Shown: piece after piece, positions 12,701-22,687 of the stretch | Layout of the letters: each line of letters opens with the position of its first letter | Numbering within the stretch: the first letter of the stretch is position 1 | Assembly (NCBI GenBank): GCA_945910005.1 | Contig: OX246746.1 | Span: forward strand, 14,966,022 to 15,030,021 | Source: Isoperla grammatica | Lineage: Eukaryota > Arthropoda > Insecta > Plecoptera > Perlodidae | Length of the DNA stretch: 64,000 bases | Direction of reading: 5' to 3' | Notes under the pieces: generated by a model | Databases searched by the model: none | What the model was told of the DNA's origin: nothing | What the model saw: only the letters and a program-made list of their open reading frames with translations | Translations under genes and position numbers: made by a program

Positions 12701-15700
12701 TGCTTCTCCTATTCTTTTCGATGTTTTAGCACAAAAATATGTATCAAATTCAAATTGAAATCAACATTTTATATTTTTAAGTAGTTGGCACAGTACAGTG
12801 AGTGAGTGTGCTTAATGACGTATTGACGTTTTTTTTTTAAGTTCGTACCTACCAAATGGACTCTTAAGAAAGTCTATAAATTTATGTATGAGTACTGACT
12901 AGATACCGGTAGGCCTACTTAGTTATTTCTTCACCTATATGTATCCATTTCAATGTAATCTTTTATGACGAAATGAAGCCTTTTCTTGGATTTATAAATT
13001 AAAGATTTTTTATCACGAAATAAGAATATTTTATTTATTGTTCAGAGTGCCTATTTACATAATGTATAGTACAGGACTATACAATCAAATTTTGATAGAC
13101 CTATATACTCTCGGGGAAGGAATCGGATTGACCCTTTGACCTTCGCATATTAGCCAGGTATTTGATGGTCCAAATCTCATGCACTACATTATCTTGAGTT
13201 ACCTTGAATAAGTATGGCTGAACATCCGGATAAGTTGTATCAAAAATTAGGTCCAGTTCCGACTGATTGGGCATTTTCGGCACATAGTCGTGTCTGTTCA
13301 TTACTTCTGCGATGTAGATTATCTTCTCAGTTAGTAAATCACCAACTTTCTCACGACATACTTGTCTCTCTGAAAAAAAAAAAATATTTACAGATGAGAA
13401 TACAAGCATTAACAGCATTTTAAAGTAGAGTTTTAATCATCACACAGACTACATTTACCCTGCCTGACACACTGAACAGATCAGCGCCCCTTGAACTACT
13501 AAATTAGTGACAAGGTTCTTGTCGCAGTTTGCGGATGATACTACCAGACTTCTAACATAATAATTGTAATGAACCAACAACCGCCTAGCTACATTTACCC
13601 TGAGGCAACAACCCTGCCAGTACCACCGTTAGATATGCGGGGGGGAATGACCCCTGGGAAAAGAGAGGTGAGGCGCCTCATGACTACACCCCCTCTTGGC
13701 GCAAGTGTTATCCATCCTTTTGCTAAATTGCCAATTACCGATTCTTACCTCAATTACCACCCACTACATGTTATCATTTTATCCCGTCCTATACCTACCT
13801 ATCCGGAGAATACAACAAAATACCAACAAAACCCCTCAGGCAGGGTACCGCGCGAAAGAGAGCGTTAGGGGAGGGGTAGTGGTGGTCCGGGCGCCGAAGA
13901 CACCGGACGTTCGTGTGACAACAGGTGCACCTCGGTTTTCGAACCAGTATATCCTTCGTGTGGTAGCATCCAACTATTAAACGTGTTTTATTTTGTGTAT
14001 AGACCATAGTTGATTTAGTCGCTTAACTTCGGAGTGCACTTCCAACGAACTTAAATAGTGTGATTAGTGAATTAGTAGTGTTAGTGTATTATATGTTTTA
14101 AGACCACGTGTGGCGTACGACAAGAGGACGATCCATCGGACATCAAACGGAATATACAGGTATTCTATAACTTACATTTTTACCCGGATATCCAATTTAC
14201 CCTAACCTTCCCTGTTCCCCACACTACTGATAGGGGGCGGAACGTTACATTGGCGCCCAACATAAAAGGAAGTCCTCATACCCCTGTGCTCACCCGTACT
14301 GAGTGAGAACATGACTGACGCGGGAAAGGATGATTTTAACAAACTGTTAGAAGCGGTGAATATAGTAATTGCCAGTAGAATGTCGCTGGGTACCGGCGAT
14401 GACAGAGGAGAGGAGGCTGCGGACGAGGTGGTTCAGACGCTTCTGACTATTTGTAGGCAGAGCGTAAAGGCGGCCGTGCTGTCCGAACTCACCCCATTTA
14501 TCGAAAGCATCCAACAAGATATACAGATGATTTCGACAGAAGTAGAGACGTTGAAGGGATCAATTGATCAGCTACACAATCAGGCGCGAATAGATGCGGA
14601 CGAGACGCGTGCCCTAGATGCTTGCGTGCGTACAATTACGTATGATGTGACGGAACTTACAAAGCGTCTGGATAACAAAGTTGTCGATGCAGAGCGAAAC
14701 AATAAGGTAGAGGATGCCAACACCCTCTACTTTCGGCTCCAAACATGGGACAGCCTGGTCCGATCAGGGCTGAAGTTTATGGGGGGTGACACAGGAATGC
14801 ACCCAGTTGATTTTATTACCGCCATCGAGAGGAATTTCCACAACATCAACATTCCCCCTGCCAACAGACTCAGCCTGGTGGTGCAGTGCTTAGTGGGGGC
14901 TGCAGGCCATTGGGCTAATGAGAACGCGATCAATTTCGAGTCCTACGAACAGTTTAGGGAAGTCTTCCTAGCCAAATACTGGGGGCAGCAACACCAAAGT
15001 AATGTCCTGAGACACATTTTTGGCGGGACCTTCACGCCAGGTAAGAAGTCGCGGGCGGAATATTTCGCATACTACTATCGTGTGGCAAAGCACATTACCA
15101 ACCCACCCGCAGAAAAGGACCTAATAGAACAACTAGTGAAACACTACAAGAAAGACGTGAAGATAGCGTTATGGAACACAGACATGACAAAAGACGGCGT
15201 TATGGACTTTTTAGAGCGCCTAGATGCAGACGACAAGGAGATTGCTAGTAACTACGCTAGTGACTACCGCGCGAAGAGGAGCTACAATGATAGTGGCGCG
15301 CCTGGTGGGGGGCCGCAGACTAGAGGCACCGCGGCAAGCGACCGGCGGAACAACACGGCGGCACAAGACCGGGGTTCCGGGTCAAATGACCGCCGAAATA
15401 ATGGCGATTACGCAGAAAACGATCGCAGAACCCAATTCAACAACTGGAGGGACCGGGGAGCCAGGGAAGTACGTACCCTGGAAGTACAACAAGAGTTTGA
15501 GCAGGAAGCGCTGACGGAAAACGACCGGCGGCCGGAACACGAGGGAGAGGCGTTCCGGCCGAGTGGCACAGAGTAGAGTCGGACAAAGAACACATCATTT
15601 CAGCAATATACGCGAAGCCAAGCGACGATATTTTAGACACGCCAGAGGGGGGCGCATTACCTCCCAAAATAGAATGTCCCATAATACAAGCCGTAATTCA

Positions 15701-18700
15701 AAGCCAGGTATGTGACATTCTATTAGACTCGGGTTGTGAGGCTTCATGTATTTCGCAGATGTTTTGGGACCAACTAGCCACACAACATAGCAGTATACCA
15801 GTCCTGCCAGTGGTGGGAGTAAGTGTGGTCGGAGCAACAGGCAAACGCAGTCAACGTGTATGCCAACAAGCTTACATACAAATTGATATTGAGAACACAA
15901 AGACGGAGATCGGATGTTTCATTGTGCGAGATCTGGTAAAGCCTGTTATTCTGGGTGTCGACTGGTTGACTAAATTTAAGGTACACCTAGACTTCGAGCA
16001 CAATGTTATCACCATTGAGGGAACTACAGTGGGAGGACCACTCACGACCATAGGCGTAGAAGATACTAGTCAAGAGGACCGACCGCTACTACATATATCA
16101 GTAGGACCTTGTCCAGACACACCGACCAGCACGTTGTCCATTAACAATATCCCGCAAGATGAGAAAGACACTGTTAAGGGGGCACAAATGAGCCAAGCAA
16201 AACCTCAGGCAGTCATCGCAGACAATGACATCCTGACGGAGGACCAGCGGGGGGAACTCCATACGTTGTTGACTCGATATGATGAGGTATTTTCAGACAA
16301 ACCCGGGTTGACGAATGCATATGAGTGTTCCTTACGAGTGCGCAAGACAGATGGGTTCGTTCAAAAATCGTACCCTGTACCCTTTGCTCAACGCGAGGCA
16401 GTCGATAACCACATTGCTAGCCTGGTGGAGGATGGCATAATCGAGCGGTCGGAAAGTTCATATATAAACCCTATAGTAGTGGTAAAAAAGAAAGACAAAT
16501 CGGTTCGAATATGTCTGGACGCCCGTGAAATAAACAGTATCCTGGAACCCGACCGGGATTGCCCTAATGTGCCCGAGGAAATACTGCAGAAGTTTGAGGG
16601 GGCTAAGTATTTTTCGACCATCGATCTCACAGCCTCGTATTGGCAAATCCCTCTACACAAAAACAGCAGGCAATACACGGCTTTCCGGTACAACCAGAGG
16701 GTTTACCACTGGTGTCGACTTCCCTTTGGCTTAAGTGTAAGCTTAGGGGCTTTCACTAGGGCGCTCGACCGTATCCTGGGACCTGAACTTATGCAATTTG
16801 TCACGGCATATGTGGATGATCTGCTTATAGCATCAGCTACATTTGAGGAGCATCTCCACCATATTGAAGCCGTGTTGCGTAGATTGCAAAAAGCAGGAAT
16901 GACGGCAAATATACGAAAATCCATATTTGCAAGACAAGAAGTGCCGTTTCTGGGGCACATACTGTCGCCAAGGGGAGTAGCCACCGATCCTTCCAAGCTA
17001 GAGACTATTGAAAAATGGCCTACACCAAAGAATGTCAAGCAGCTCAGGGCATTTTTGGGTATGTGTGGCTACTATCGGAGGTTTGCATGTCGTTTCGCTG
17101 ATTCAACAGCACCCTTACTACACTTAACGAGGAAGGGCATTAAGTGGACGTGGGATGAAGAAATGGAAGTGGCGTTTAGAAAGGTGAAAGAACATTTTCT
17201 TACGTCGGTAACACTAGCACATCCGGATCTGGCACAACCATTTTACGTGCAGTGTGACGCGAGCGCGATTGGGATAGGGGGTCAACTGTACCAAAAAGAT
17301 TTGAAAGGAGACCTCCAAGTCATATCCATGGCGTCGCGGACCTTGAAGGGGGCCGAACTGAACTTTACAACGACGGAGAAAGAATGTTTAAGTATCGTAT
17401 ACTCATTGGGAAAGTTTAGGAGTTTCGTCCTAGGAGCGGACTTGACCATTCTAACTGACCATCGAGCCCTAACCTTCCTTACAAGCTGTCGCCTCTTACC
17501 GGGCAGGTTGACGCGTTGGGTTCTTTTCATACAAGAATTTAATCCAAAAATTGAGTATTGTAAAGGGAAGGACAACCTCGTGGCCGACACCTTGAGTAGG
17601 TTTCCAGCGCCCACAGCATATAATACAATTCCACAAGAATGCCATTCAGACAATGAAATCCTGATTGCCAAATTAGAGAAAGTGATTACGCACAAGCTAA
17701 GGAAAGCCTTGCAAACCATCGCAGAACATCAACGGGTTGACCCTCATTTACGCAAAATTATAGATGCCTTGGCCGAAGATAGCATACCAGAACATGACAC
17801 GTACAGGGCTCACTACAGGATGTTTAACGAACAGCTCTATCACAACAAGCACAACGACAAACTAGCCTGGAGACTTTGTGTGCCTACTACGCTCACGCAA
17901 GACATAATATGGAGCGTTCACGAGGAGCTAGGACATTTTGGCCCAGCAAAATGTATTCCGGTGATCATGGAACATTTTTACTGGAAAGACATGGCCCGCT
18001 CAGTGAGGAAGAGTTTGGCATCATGTGATACCTGCCAAAAAACTAAAGTACCAAATAGAACACAACATGGCATTCTACACCCAATCCTACCACAAGCAAA
18101 AGGTGTTATGGTGGCTACGGACCTTTATGGGCCCCTTCCAACCGGCCAGGGTGGAGTACAATACATACTGGTGTTTGTCGATCTCTTTACAAAGTACGTG
18201 ACACTGTACACGTTGAAAAGAGCAACAGCCAAGGCCATTACCAGCAGAGCCCTTACATATTTCGACAAAGTGGGTAAACCGAAAATGATGCTTTCGGATA
18301 ACGGAACGCAGTATACGTCTCACCTGTGGGTGAACACACTTACGGAGCTGGGAGTAGACGTGAAGCATACATCTATACACCACCCGCAGTCAAACCCTTC
18401 CGAGCGTATCATGAGAGAGTTGGGGAGAATCTTTCGGGCGTACTGCAGCACTAAACACACCACATGGCCAAACCTAGTCTCCTCAATAAATACATGGTTA
18501 AATGTTACATACCATGAAGGTACAGGGTTCACACCCTATGAGTTGCATTTCGGCAAGAGACCTGAGCGCGCGATGGACAAGATCATTTCCTTACCAGATG
18601 ATAACGAACGAGACGATACGTTAGAGCATAAAGTTATCTTGGCTCAGGAAAGGCTAGCCAGTAAAGGAGAAAAACGTAGAGAGAGACATGCTGCACAACA

Positions 18701-21700
18701 CAAAACGAGAGCGACAATTTTCAAGGTCGGGGATCCGGTCTTAGTGAAAACCCTACATCTATCCAGCACGCTTTCAAAAGAGACCAGGAAGTTTTTTCAC
18801 CTATATGCAGGTCCCTTCTGGGTCACTGCCATCACGGGAGCAAATGCGTACCAACTCGCCGATAAAGCAGGCAAGAACAAAGGAGTGTACAATGTGGTTA
18901 ACATGAAACCATATGTACAGGCACTACCAGATACACAATGACATCGGACCAGGGCGCGGGAGATGGGTTGGTGGTTCATAGTAAAGAGGATGCTAGGCGC
19001 CCTACCAGCCCCGGCGCACCTCTTCAGGGGGCAATGTAATGAACCAACAACCGCCTAGCTACATTTACCCTGAGGCAACAACCCTGCCAGTACCACCGTT
19101 AGATATGCGGGGGGGAATGACCCCTGGGAAAAGAGAGGTGAGGCGCCTCATGACTACACCCCCTCTTGGCGCAAGTGTTATCCATCCTTTTGCTAAATTG
19201 CCAATTACCGATTCTTACCTCAATTACCACCCACTACATGTTATCATTTTATCCCGTCCTATACCTACCTATCCGGAGAATACAACAAAATACCAACAAA
19301 ACCCCTCAGGCAGGGTACCGCGCGAAAGAGAGCGTTAGGGGAGGGGTAGTGGTGGTCCGGGCGCCGAAGACACCGGACGTTCGTGTGACAACAGGTGCAC
19401 CTCGGTTTTCGAACCAGTATATCCTTCGTGTGGTAGCATCCAACTATTAAACGTGTTTTATTTTGTGTATAGACCATAGTTGATTTAGTCGCTTAACTTC
19501 GGAGTGCACTTCCAACGAACTTAAATAGTGTGATTAGTGAATTAGTAGTGTTAGTGTATTATATGTTTTAAGGCCACGTGTGGCGTACGACAAGAGGACG
19601 ATCCATCGGACATCAAACGGAATATACAGGTATTCTTTAACTTACATTTTTACCCGGATATCCAATTTACCCTAACCTTCCCTGTTCCCCACACTACTGA
19701 TAGGGGGCGGAACGTTACATAATATGATGCCACACCACACATACTGGACGTCAATAACCAAGCTTCTTTAATGTCAATATACTGTGATGAAAACTGTTTC
19801 ACACATCAAGCCTCGAAGTCAGTGTTACTTTGCTTGCACAATGAAGCACGCGAACTCCACACTGCAGCTTGGTGGAAGGGGGTGCTGCAGCTCTGCAGAG
19901 TGGAGTTGGGACACATATGCAAACAAATCTGTTTTTGATGATTAGGCCTAATTTATTTCTGGCCTTACAGTCTCTTAGGAAAGCCACTACTCCTAACAGG
20001 TACAGTAACACGGTAGTGACTTAAGTGACATACACTCCTGCCACGTAGACAGTTAAATAGCAGCCAGCACCTTTATATTTACCGTGTTCATTGTTCAGCT
20101 TGATAAGTTCCAGACGAACAGTCCACACTTCCCACGGAATGCACTCGGCCTGAAATGGCCATCTGTTTTTCTTCTTTTGGAAGAATTCTAAAGAAATTTG
20201 ACCGGAGCCTGGTCCGTCATTTCCTCGTAGAGCTTCAGAAAACTCAGATATCTCCCTTTTAAGGGTTCTGTCAAGGTTGTCGGATGCACAGCATACCTGC
20301 CACATAAAAAAAATTATAGGTGCATGCAGGCATGTTGTCAGACGGGTTAACAAGTTTGATAGTTTGGTTTCGCCAAGCCAGTAGGCTAATTTTTGACGTC
20401 AGAAATTAAGTGACCTGACGTTATTTGGGGAAAAACTAAGATGAGCAATTATTCCTTTAGAATTTAAGAGAGACTGATACTCTTTGTATAAAAGCCATGG
20501 CAAAATTAGCCTATTTTTTTGTAATGCTTTTATTAAACTTCAGAGAGTACGACGCCAACTGTGGCGTAACATAACCAGCATACCAACATTACAGCATTAG
20601 TTTTGTTAAGAATAAACATTTCCTTTAGAGAGTAACATAATTACAAACAGTCGAAACATTTCGGCTGTGAACAACACGAGATTAATGATTAATGAACATT
20701 ATCAGTTTACAGAGTACATAATTATATAGTTAACACAATCAGTCAGAGTACAACAGAGTACATAGGCCTATTTACATAGTTAACACAATCAGTCAGACAT
20801 TTCCGCTATTTTGGTAATCTCAAGAACGCAATGCACAAATTGAAAAAATGAAAATATGCACAATTTAGTTTTGTAAGTAGCCTAGTGCTATTTTAGTAAA
20901 TGAAACGGAGTTAAAATAAGGGGTTACATTAATATCTCTTTGCTGTCAGGATATGCCGCACGATTGTCACTAGTAAAAATCTAACTTTTCAGACTTATTG
21001 CAAAGTCCATTTTCAGAGTAGGCCCTACCTATATTGAAGAGACCTAGGAGAACCTACTCGATCCAGCTCTACCCAGCGACTGGCTTCTAGTAATACTCCA
21101 TGTGCATGTGCACCATTTGACGAGGAGCATGTAGATTGTAGATGATGAGGGTCGCATACTCCGAGGAATGTTATTACAGAATGGATGGATACAGCAGTAA
21201 AGATGTTTCCCTAGCATGGAGGAATGGACCGTGCGTACCAGCTATGCCTATCTCGGATCTCCGCTAGCAAGTTTAGTCAGATGAAAAAGCCGACTCCTCT
21301 TGCCTTCTTGCCATAATATGTGGAAAATTCTCTAGATTGTATTGCCAAGTTATTAAAGAAGCATAACATAAAAACCATCTACTCACATACAGGAAGCTTT
21401 CTACTATGTGAAACTCAGATAAAGATAAGCCCCCTCCCTACGATGTAATAGGCGTAGGCTACATACAAAATACTGTGTGTCGCTTGTGATAATGTTTACA
21501 TTGCACAGGACAGAAAATCTCGACAAGACTTAAAGAAGAATTTAGAGACATACACGATTAGGGCATGTTGGCAGAACATAGTGTTGGCATGTGTCACAAT
21601 CAATCTTGACAGCAACCGTGTGTACTGGCCTGGCCAAGTTAGTGAAAAATATGAAAAATACCGCCCCCGTTTGGTACGAGAAGCTATTGAATATGCAGCC

Positions 21701-22687
21701 CAGGAATTTTAATAGGGAGGGTCTGGAAGCTAACATTAAAATGCCTTAACTTGATGCGGGCCAAAAACTCGAAGGTTCGAGATCAAACTGGCACGCATGA
21801 GCATGGGGTACACACGTAAGGTATTAGGCCTACATAGCAGTGTGTGTTGCCAGTCGCTGGGAAGAGCTGGATCGAGTAGGTTCTCCGAGTGACTTGTGTC
21901 TCTTCATTCAATGATGAAGAGGGTACTCTGAAGATGGACTTTGCAATAAGGCCGACACATCATTTTTTATTATAAGTGACAATCGAAGCGGTGTATCCTG
22001 ACAGCCAAAAGATATTAATGACTCGGCCCACGAAAGACTACGACAAGGAGCTACATTCTTCACAAAACTTGACCAGCGTAAATGTTTTCATGGATTGTTA
22101 AACACAAAATGCACCAGCAAGGTTAGCACAAAAAGACCCACACTGTCTTTCTGCCTTGCCTGTACTGTTTGTCTCTGCGAATAAGATTGTAGTAATACAA
22201 AAAGTAAAAACTTACATATGTAAAATCAATAAAATCACAATCGACATCCTCATAGCCAATGGTTCCCACAGAATAGCTGCCTTCTTGTTTATATCGGAAT
22301 TTACCCAGTGATCTGTGGAATAGGACAGTGTGGAAAAGGCTAGCGACAGCTTCGTCTACTTGTCGGCCTTCCACAGTCTAGAAAAGATTACATAACTTAA
22401 GACTTGTGTTAACCCTATTTATAATTATCAGCAGTTTAACTTCAATTAATGATAAGACCTAGGCCTAGCCTAGGCCTAGGCCCTACCTAGGCTAGGCCTA
22501 GGTCCTACACCTAATATATGAATTAGGCCTACTCATAGGCCTACATAGGTACAAGGCTAGGTCTACAACTCATTTGTCACTCTAGGCCTAGGCCTAGCCT
22601 TACCTTAAAATGTAGGCTTAAGCTAGGTAGGCCTAGGCCTAGGCCTAGGCTACTTACCAGTTCAAAGATTTGGGACCTGGCGTTCAT
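6644..22687 (-). CDS. ATG101: Autophagy-related protein 101 (five exons)
   Basis: ATG101 is the HORMA-fold partner of ATG13 in the ULK1/ATG1 autophagy-initiation complex. It stabilises ATG13 and recruits downstream factors through its WF finger. Exons on the minus strand are 22687-22658, 22377-22216, 20296-20083, 13369-13203 and 6727-6644. All introns are GT-AG and phases agree (0, 0, 1, 0), giving 657 nt or 218 aa, the same length as the human protein. Family blocks read directly are [58 protein letters not shown] and a C-terminal [10 protein letters not shown]. The WF finger falls at W110-P111-F112. Intron lengths are 280, 1919, 6713 and 6475 bp. Introns 3 and 4 are swollen by a Gypsy element and an 81-bp satellite. 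The reading frame is intact, so the gene looks functional. Confidence 0.97.
6794..7546. mobile_element. TIR element with a second G-rich TIR element nested inside
   Basis: The outer inverted repeat starts TACAGTAAAACCATTGAG at 6794 and is matched by CTCAATGGTAAAAC near 7531. The TACAGTAAAACC end resembles pogo/Tigger-type TIRs. Inside, CCATGGGCGTGCGCAG (6935) and CTGCGCACGCCTATGG (ending 7443) mark a second element with long G and C runs. It sits in ATG101 intron 4, next to exon 5. Confidence 0.6.
7833..7955. mobile_element. Foldback MITE in ATG101 intron 4
   Basis: ATGATAGGTAGGATG on the left pairs with CATCCTACTTATCAT on the right. The inner arms CTTACCTGAATTGTAGACC and GGTCTATAATTCAGGTAAG also pair. 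The whole 123 bp forms one long imperfect hairpin. Confidence 0.75.
9121..11958. repeat. 81-bp satellite array, about 35 copies, with 729-bp higher-order repeat
   Basis: The core CCAGTTGCGTGCACGCTGTT recurs every 81 bp (for example at 9133, 9214 and 9295) throughout, in ATG101 intron 4. Distinctive monomer variants recur at 725-730 bp: a variant near 9404 returns near 10129 and 10859, and CAGATAACTA at 10531 returns at 11260, exactly 729 bp or nine monomers later. The array therefore grew by 9-mer block duplication. Because 81 is divisible by three, stop-free frames made of 27-residue repeats appear. They lack any gene signals and I do not call them genes. Confidence 0.93.
11959..12619. mobile_element. 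hAT-like non-autonomous element (TAGGGATGTCAA ends)
   Basis: It begins TAGGGATGTCAAT and ends TTGACATCCCTA, a 12-bp terminal inverted repeat typical of hAT-type elements, with subterminal ACCCGG/CCGGGT repeats on both sides. No 8-bp target duplication is visible, and the satellite array stops exactly at its left end, so one flank may have been lost or rearranged. It contains no intact transposase. Confidence 0.7.
13203..13369 (-). CDS. ATG101: ATG101 exon 4
   Basis: 167 nt, entered in phase 1 after a long T tract and CAG acceptor, left in phase 0 (donor GTAACT). It encodes [25 protein letters not shown] and DVQPYLFK. The Gypsy insertion begins only 195 bp upstream (in gene sense) of this exon's acceptor. 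Confidence 0.96.
13565..14249 (+). repeat. Gypsy 5' LTR
   Basis: 685 bp, TGTAATGAAC...AACGTTACA, the same length as the 3' copy. A 99-codon frame inside it recurs in both LTRs simply because the LTRs are copies, and I do not treat it as a gene. Confidence 0.95.
14251..14268 (+). other. Gypsy primer-binding site
   Basis: TGGCGCCCAAC begins two bases after the LTR. Its first 11 bases equal the start of PBS sequences complementary to tRNA-Lys, the likely minus-strand primer. The match beyond that is not clear by eye. Confidence 0.75.
14311..15576 (+). CDS. Gypsy Gag polyprotein
   Basis: 421 residues, from the first ATG after the PBS. The N-terminal third is helical and coiled-coil-like. Residues of about 140-270 have the look of the retrotransposon Gag capsid domain (aromatic-rich, with a GHWA motif near residue 200 and a following [13 protein letters not shown] block). 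The C-terminal 110 residues are rich in R, N, G and D with repeated DRRNN motifs, probably for RNA binding. No CCHC zinc knuckle is present, which is unusual but known in some Gypsy groups. It ends in TAG at 15574-15576, overlapping the pol frame. Confidence 0.9.
   Translation: MTDAGKDDFNKLLEAVNIVIASRMSLGTGDDRGEEAADEVVQTLLTICRQSVKAAVLSELTPFIESIQQDIQMISTEVETLKGSIDQLHNQARIDADETRALDACVRTITYDVTELTKRLDNKVVDAERNNKVEDANTLYFRLQTWDSLVRSGLKFMGGDTGMHPVDFITAIERNFHNINIPPANRLSLVVQCLVGAAGHWANENAINFESYEQFREVFLAKYWGQQHQSNVLRHIFGGTFTPGKKSRAEYFAYYYRVAKHITNPPAEKDLIEQLVKHYKKDVKIALWNTDMTKDGVMDFLERLDADDKEIASNYASDYRAKRSYNDSGAPGGGPQTRGTAASDRRNNTAAQDRGSGSNDRRNNGDYAENDRRTQFNNWRDRGAREVRTLEVQQEFEQEALTENDRRPEHEGEAFRPSGTE
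15501..18941 (+). CDS. Gypsy Pol polyprotein (PR-RT-RH-INT)
   Basis: This frame is -1 relative to gag. It is open from 15501 (after a TGA) and overlaps gag to 15576, so a Gag-Pol fusion by -1 frameshifting is likely. The first ATG is only at 15759, after the protease motif. Protease: LLDSG at about 15720-15734. Reverse transcriptase: VRICLDARE, a [16 protein letters not shown] block and catalytic YVDD at about 16809. RNase [14 protein letters not shown] at about 17253. Integrase: an HHCC finger (HEELGH...CDTC, about 17919-18034), then the D, D and E residues in ATDLYG, SDNGTQY and SNPSERI. A C-terminal GPF module follows (YAGPFWV). All key residues are present and there are no internal stops. 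Confidence 0.95.
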   Translation, partial: AGSADGKRPAAGTRGRGVPAEWHRVESDKEHIISAIYAKPSDDILDTPEGGALPPKIECPIIQAVIQSQVCDILLDSGCEASCISQMFWDQLATQHSSIPVLPVVGVSVVGATGKRSQRVCQQAYIQIDIENTKTEIGCFIVRDLVKPVILGVDWLTKFKVHLDFEHNVITIEGTTVGGPLTTIGVEDTSQEDRPLLHISVGPCPDTPTSTLSINNIPQDEKDTVKGAQMSQAKPQAVIADNDILTEDQRGELHTLLTRYDEVFSDKPGLTNAYECSLRVRKTDGFVQKSYPVPFAQREAVDNHIASLVEDGIIERSESSYINPIVVVKKKDKSVRICLDAREINSILEPDRDCPNVPEEILQKFEGAKYFSTIDLTASYWQIPLHKNSRQYTAFRYNQRVYHWCRLPFGLSVSLGAFTRALDRILGPELMQFVTAYVDDLLIASATFEEHLHHIEAVLRRLQKAGMTANIRKSIFARQEVPFLGHILSPRGVATDPSKLETIEKWPTPKNVKQLRAFLGMCGYYRRFACRFADSTAPLLHLTRKGIKWTWDEEMEVAFRKVKEHFLTSVTLAHPDLAQPFYVQCDASAIGIGGQLYQKDLKGDLQVISMASRTLKGAELNFTTTEKECLSIVYSLGKFRSFVLGADLTILTDHRALTFLTSCRLLPGRLTRWVLFIQEFNPKIEYCKGKDNLVADTLSRFPAPTAYNTIPQECHSDNEILIAKLEKVITHKLRKALQTIAEHQRVDPHLRKIIDALAEDSIPEHDTYRAHYRMFNEQLYHNKHNDKLAWRLCVPTTLTQDIIWSVHEELGHFGPAKCIPVIMEHFYWKDMARSVRKSLASCDTCQKTKVPNRTQHGILHPILPQAKGVMVATDLYGPLPTGQGGVQYILVFVDLFTKYVTLYTLKRATAKAITSRALTYFDKVGKPKMMLSDNGTQYTSHLWVNTLTELGVDVKHTSIHHPQSNPSERIMRELGRIFRAYCSTKHTTWPNLVSSINTWLNVTYHEGTGFTPYELHFGKRPERAMDKIISLPDDNERDDTLEHKVILAQERLASKGEKRRERHAAQHKTRATIFKVGDPVLVKTLHLSSTLSKETRKFFHLYAGPFWVTAITGANAYQLADKAGKNKGVYNVVNMKPYVQALPDTQ
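19026..19034 (+). other. Gypsy polypurine tract
   Basis: AGGGGGCAA lies immediately before the TG of the 3' LTR, where plus-strand synthesis is primed. Confidence 0.75.
19035..19719 (+). repeat. Gypsy 3' LTR
   Basis: 685 bp, differing from the 5' LTR only at 19573 and 19637. It is followed by TAAT, matching the bases before the 5' LTR. Confidence 0.95.
20083..20296 (-). CDS. ATG101: ATG101 exon 3
   Basis: 214 nt, entered in phase 0 and left in phase 1 (donor GTAAAT). It encodes residues 65-135 plus the first base of codon 136, including the WF finger RWPF at 109-112 and the IPWEVWTV strand. Confidence 0.96.
20925..22022. mobile_element. TIR element with about 165-bp inverted repeats in ATG101 intron 2
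   Basis: The left arm (about 20925-21087) and right arm (about 21848-22022) are imperfect reverse complements. Examples are CTACTCGATCCAGCTCTACC against GAAGAGCTGGATCGAGTAGG, and GCTGTCAGGATA against TATCCTGACAGC. The interior of about 760 bp shows no transposase domain that I recognise. Confidence 0.6.
22216..22377 (-). CDS. ATG101: ATG101 exon 2
   Basis: 162 nt, 54 codons, phase 0 at both ends. It follows a TTTTCTAG acceptor and ends at a GTAAGT donor. It encodes residues 11-64, including the highly conserved [11 protein letters not shown] block. Confidence 0.96.
22445..22655. repeat. AGGCCT/CTAGGC-rich low-complexity tract
   Basis: Irregular repeats of CCTAGG and AGGCCTAGGCCTAG fill most of ATG101 intron 1, up to a few bases from exon 1. 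The same oligomers are scattered through the window, most densely here and at 33540-34760. Confidence 0.8.
22658..22687 (-). CDS. ATG101: ATG101 exon 1
   Basis: Encodes [10 protein letters not shown] (30 nt), starting at the ATG at 22687, followed by a GTAAGT donor in phase 0. This start gives exactly the family's N terminus and overall length. Confidence 0.93.

Larger units (their letters stand above)
13565..19719 (+). mobile_element. Full-length young Ty3/Gypsy LTR retrotransposon
   Basis: LTRs of 685 bp at 13565-14249 and 19035-19719 begin TGTAA and end TTACA. They differ at only two positions (14103/19573 and 14167/19637). A 4-bp TAAT duplication flanks the element. Between the LTRs are a primer-binding site, a gag frame, a pol frame (protease, reverse transcriptase, RNase H, integrase) and a polypurine tract. 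No envelope frame is present. The element sits in ATG101 intron 3 in the antisense orientation. The pol order PR-RT-RH-INT places it in Ty3/Gypsy, but I cannot assign the clade. Confidence 0.96.

Noticed and set aside
13569..13868. 99-codon frame in the Gypsy LTR, repeated at 19039-19338
   Set aside because: It occurs twice only because LTRs are duplicated. It overlaps the LTR start and has no known domain.
18942..19034. Possible envelope gene after pol
   Set aside because: Only 93 bases separate the pol stop from the 3' LTR, so there is no room for an env frame.
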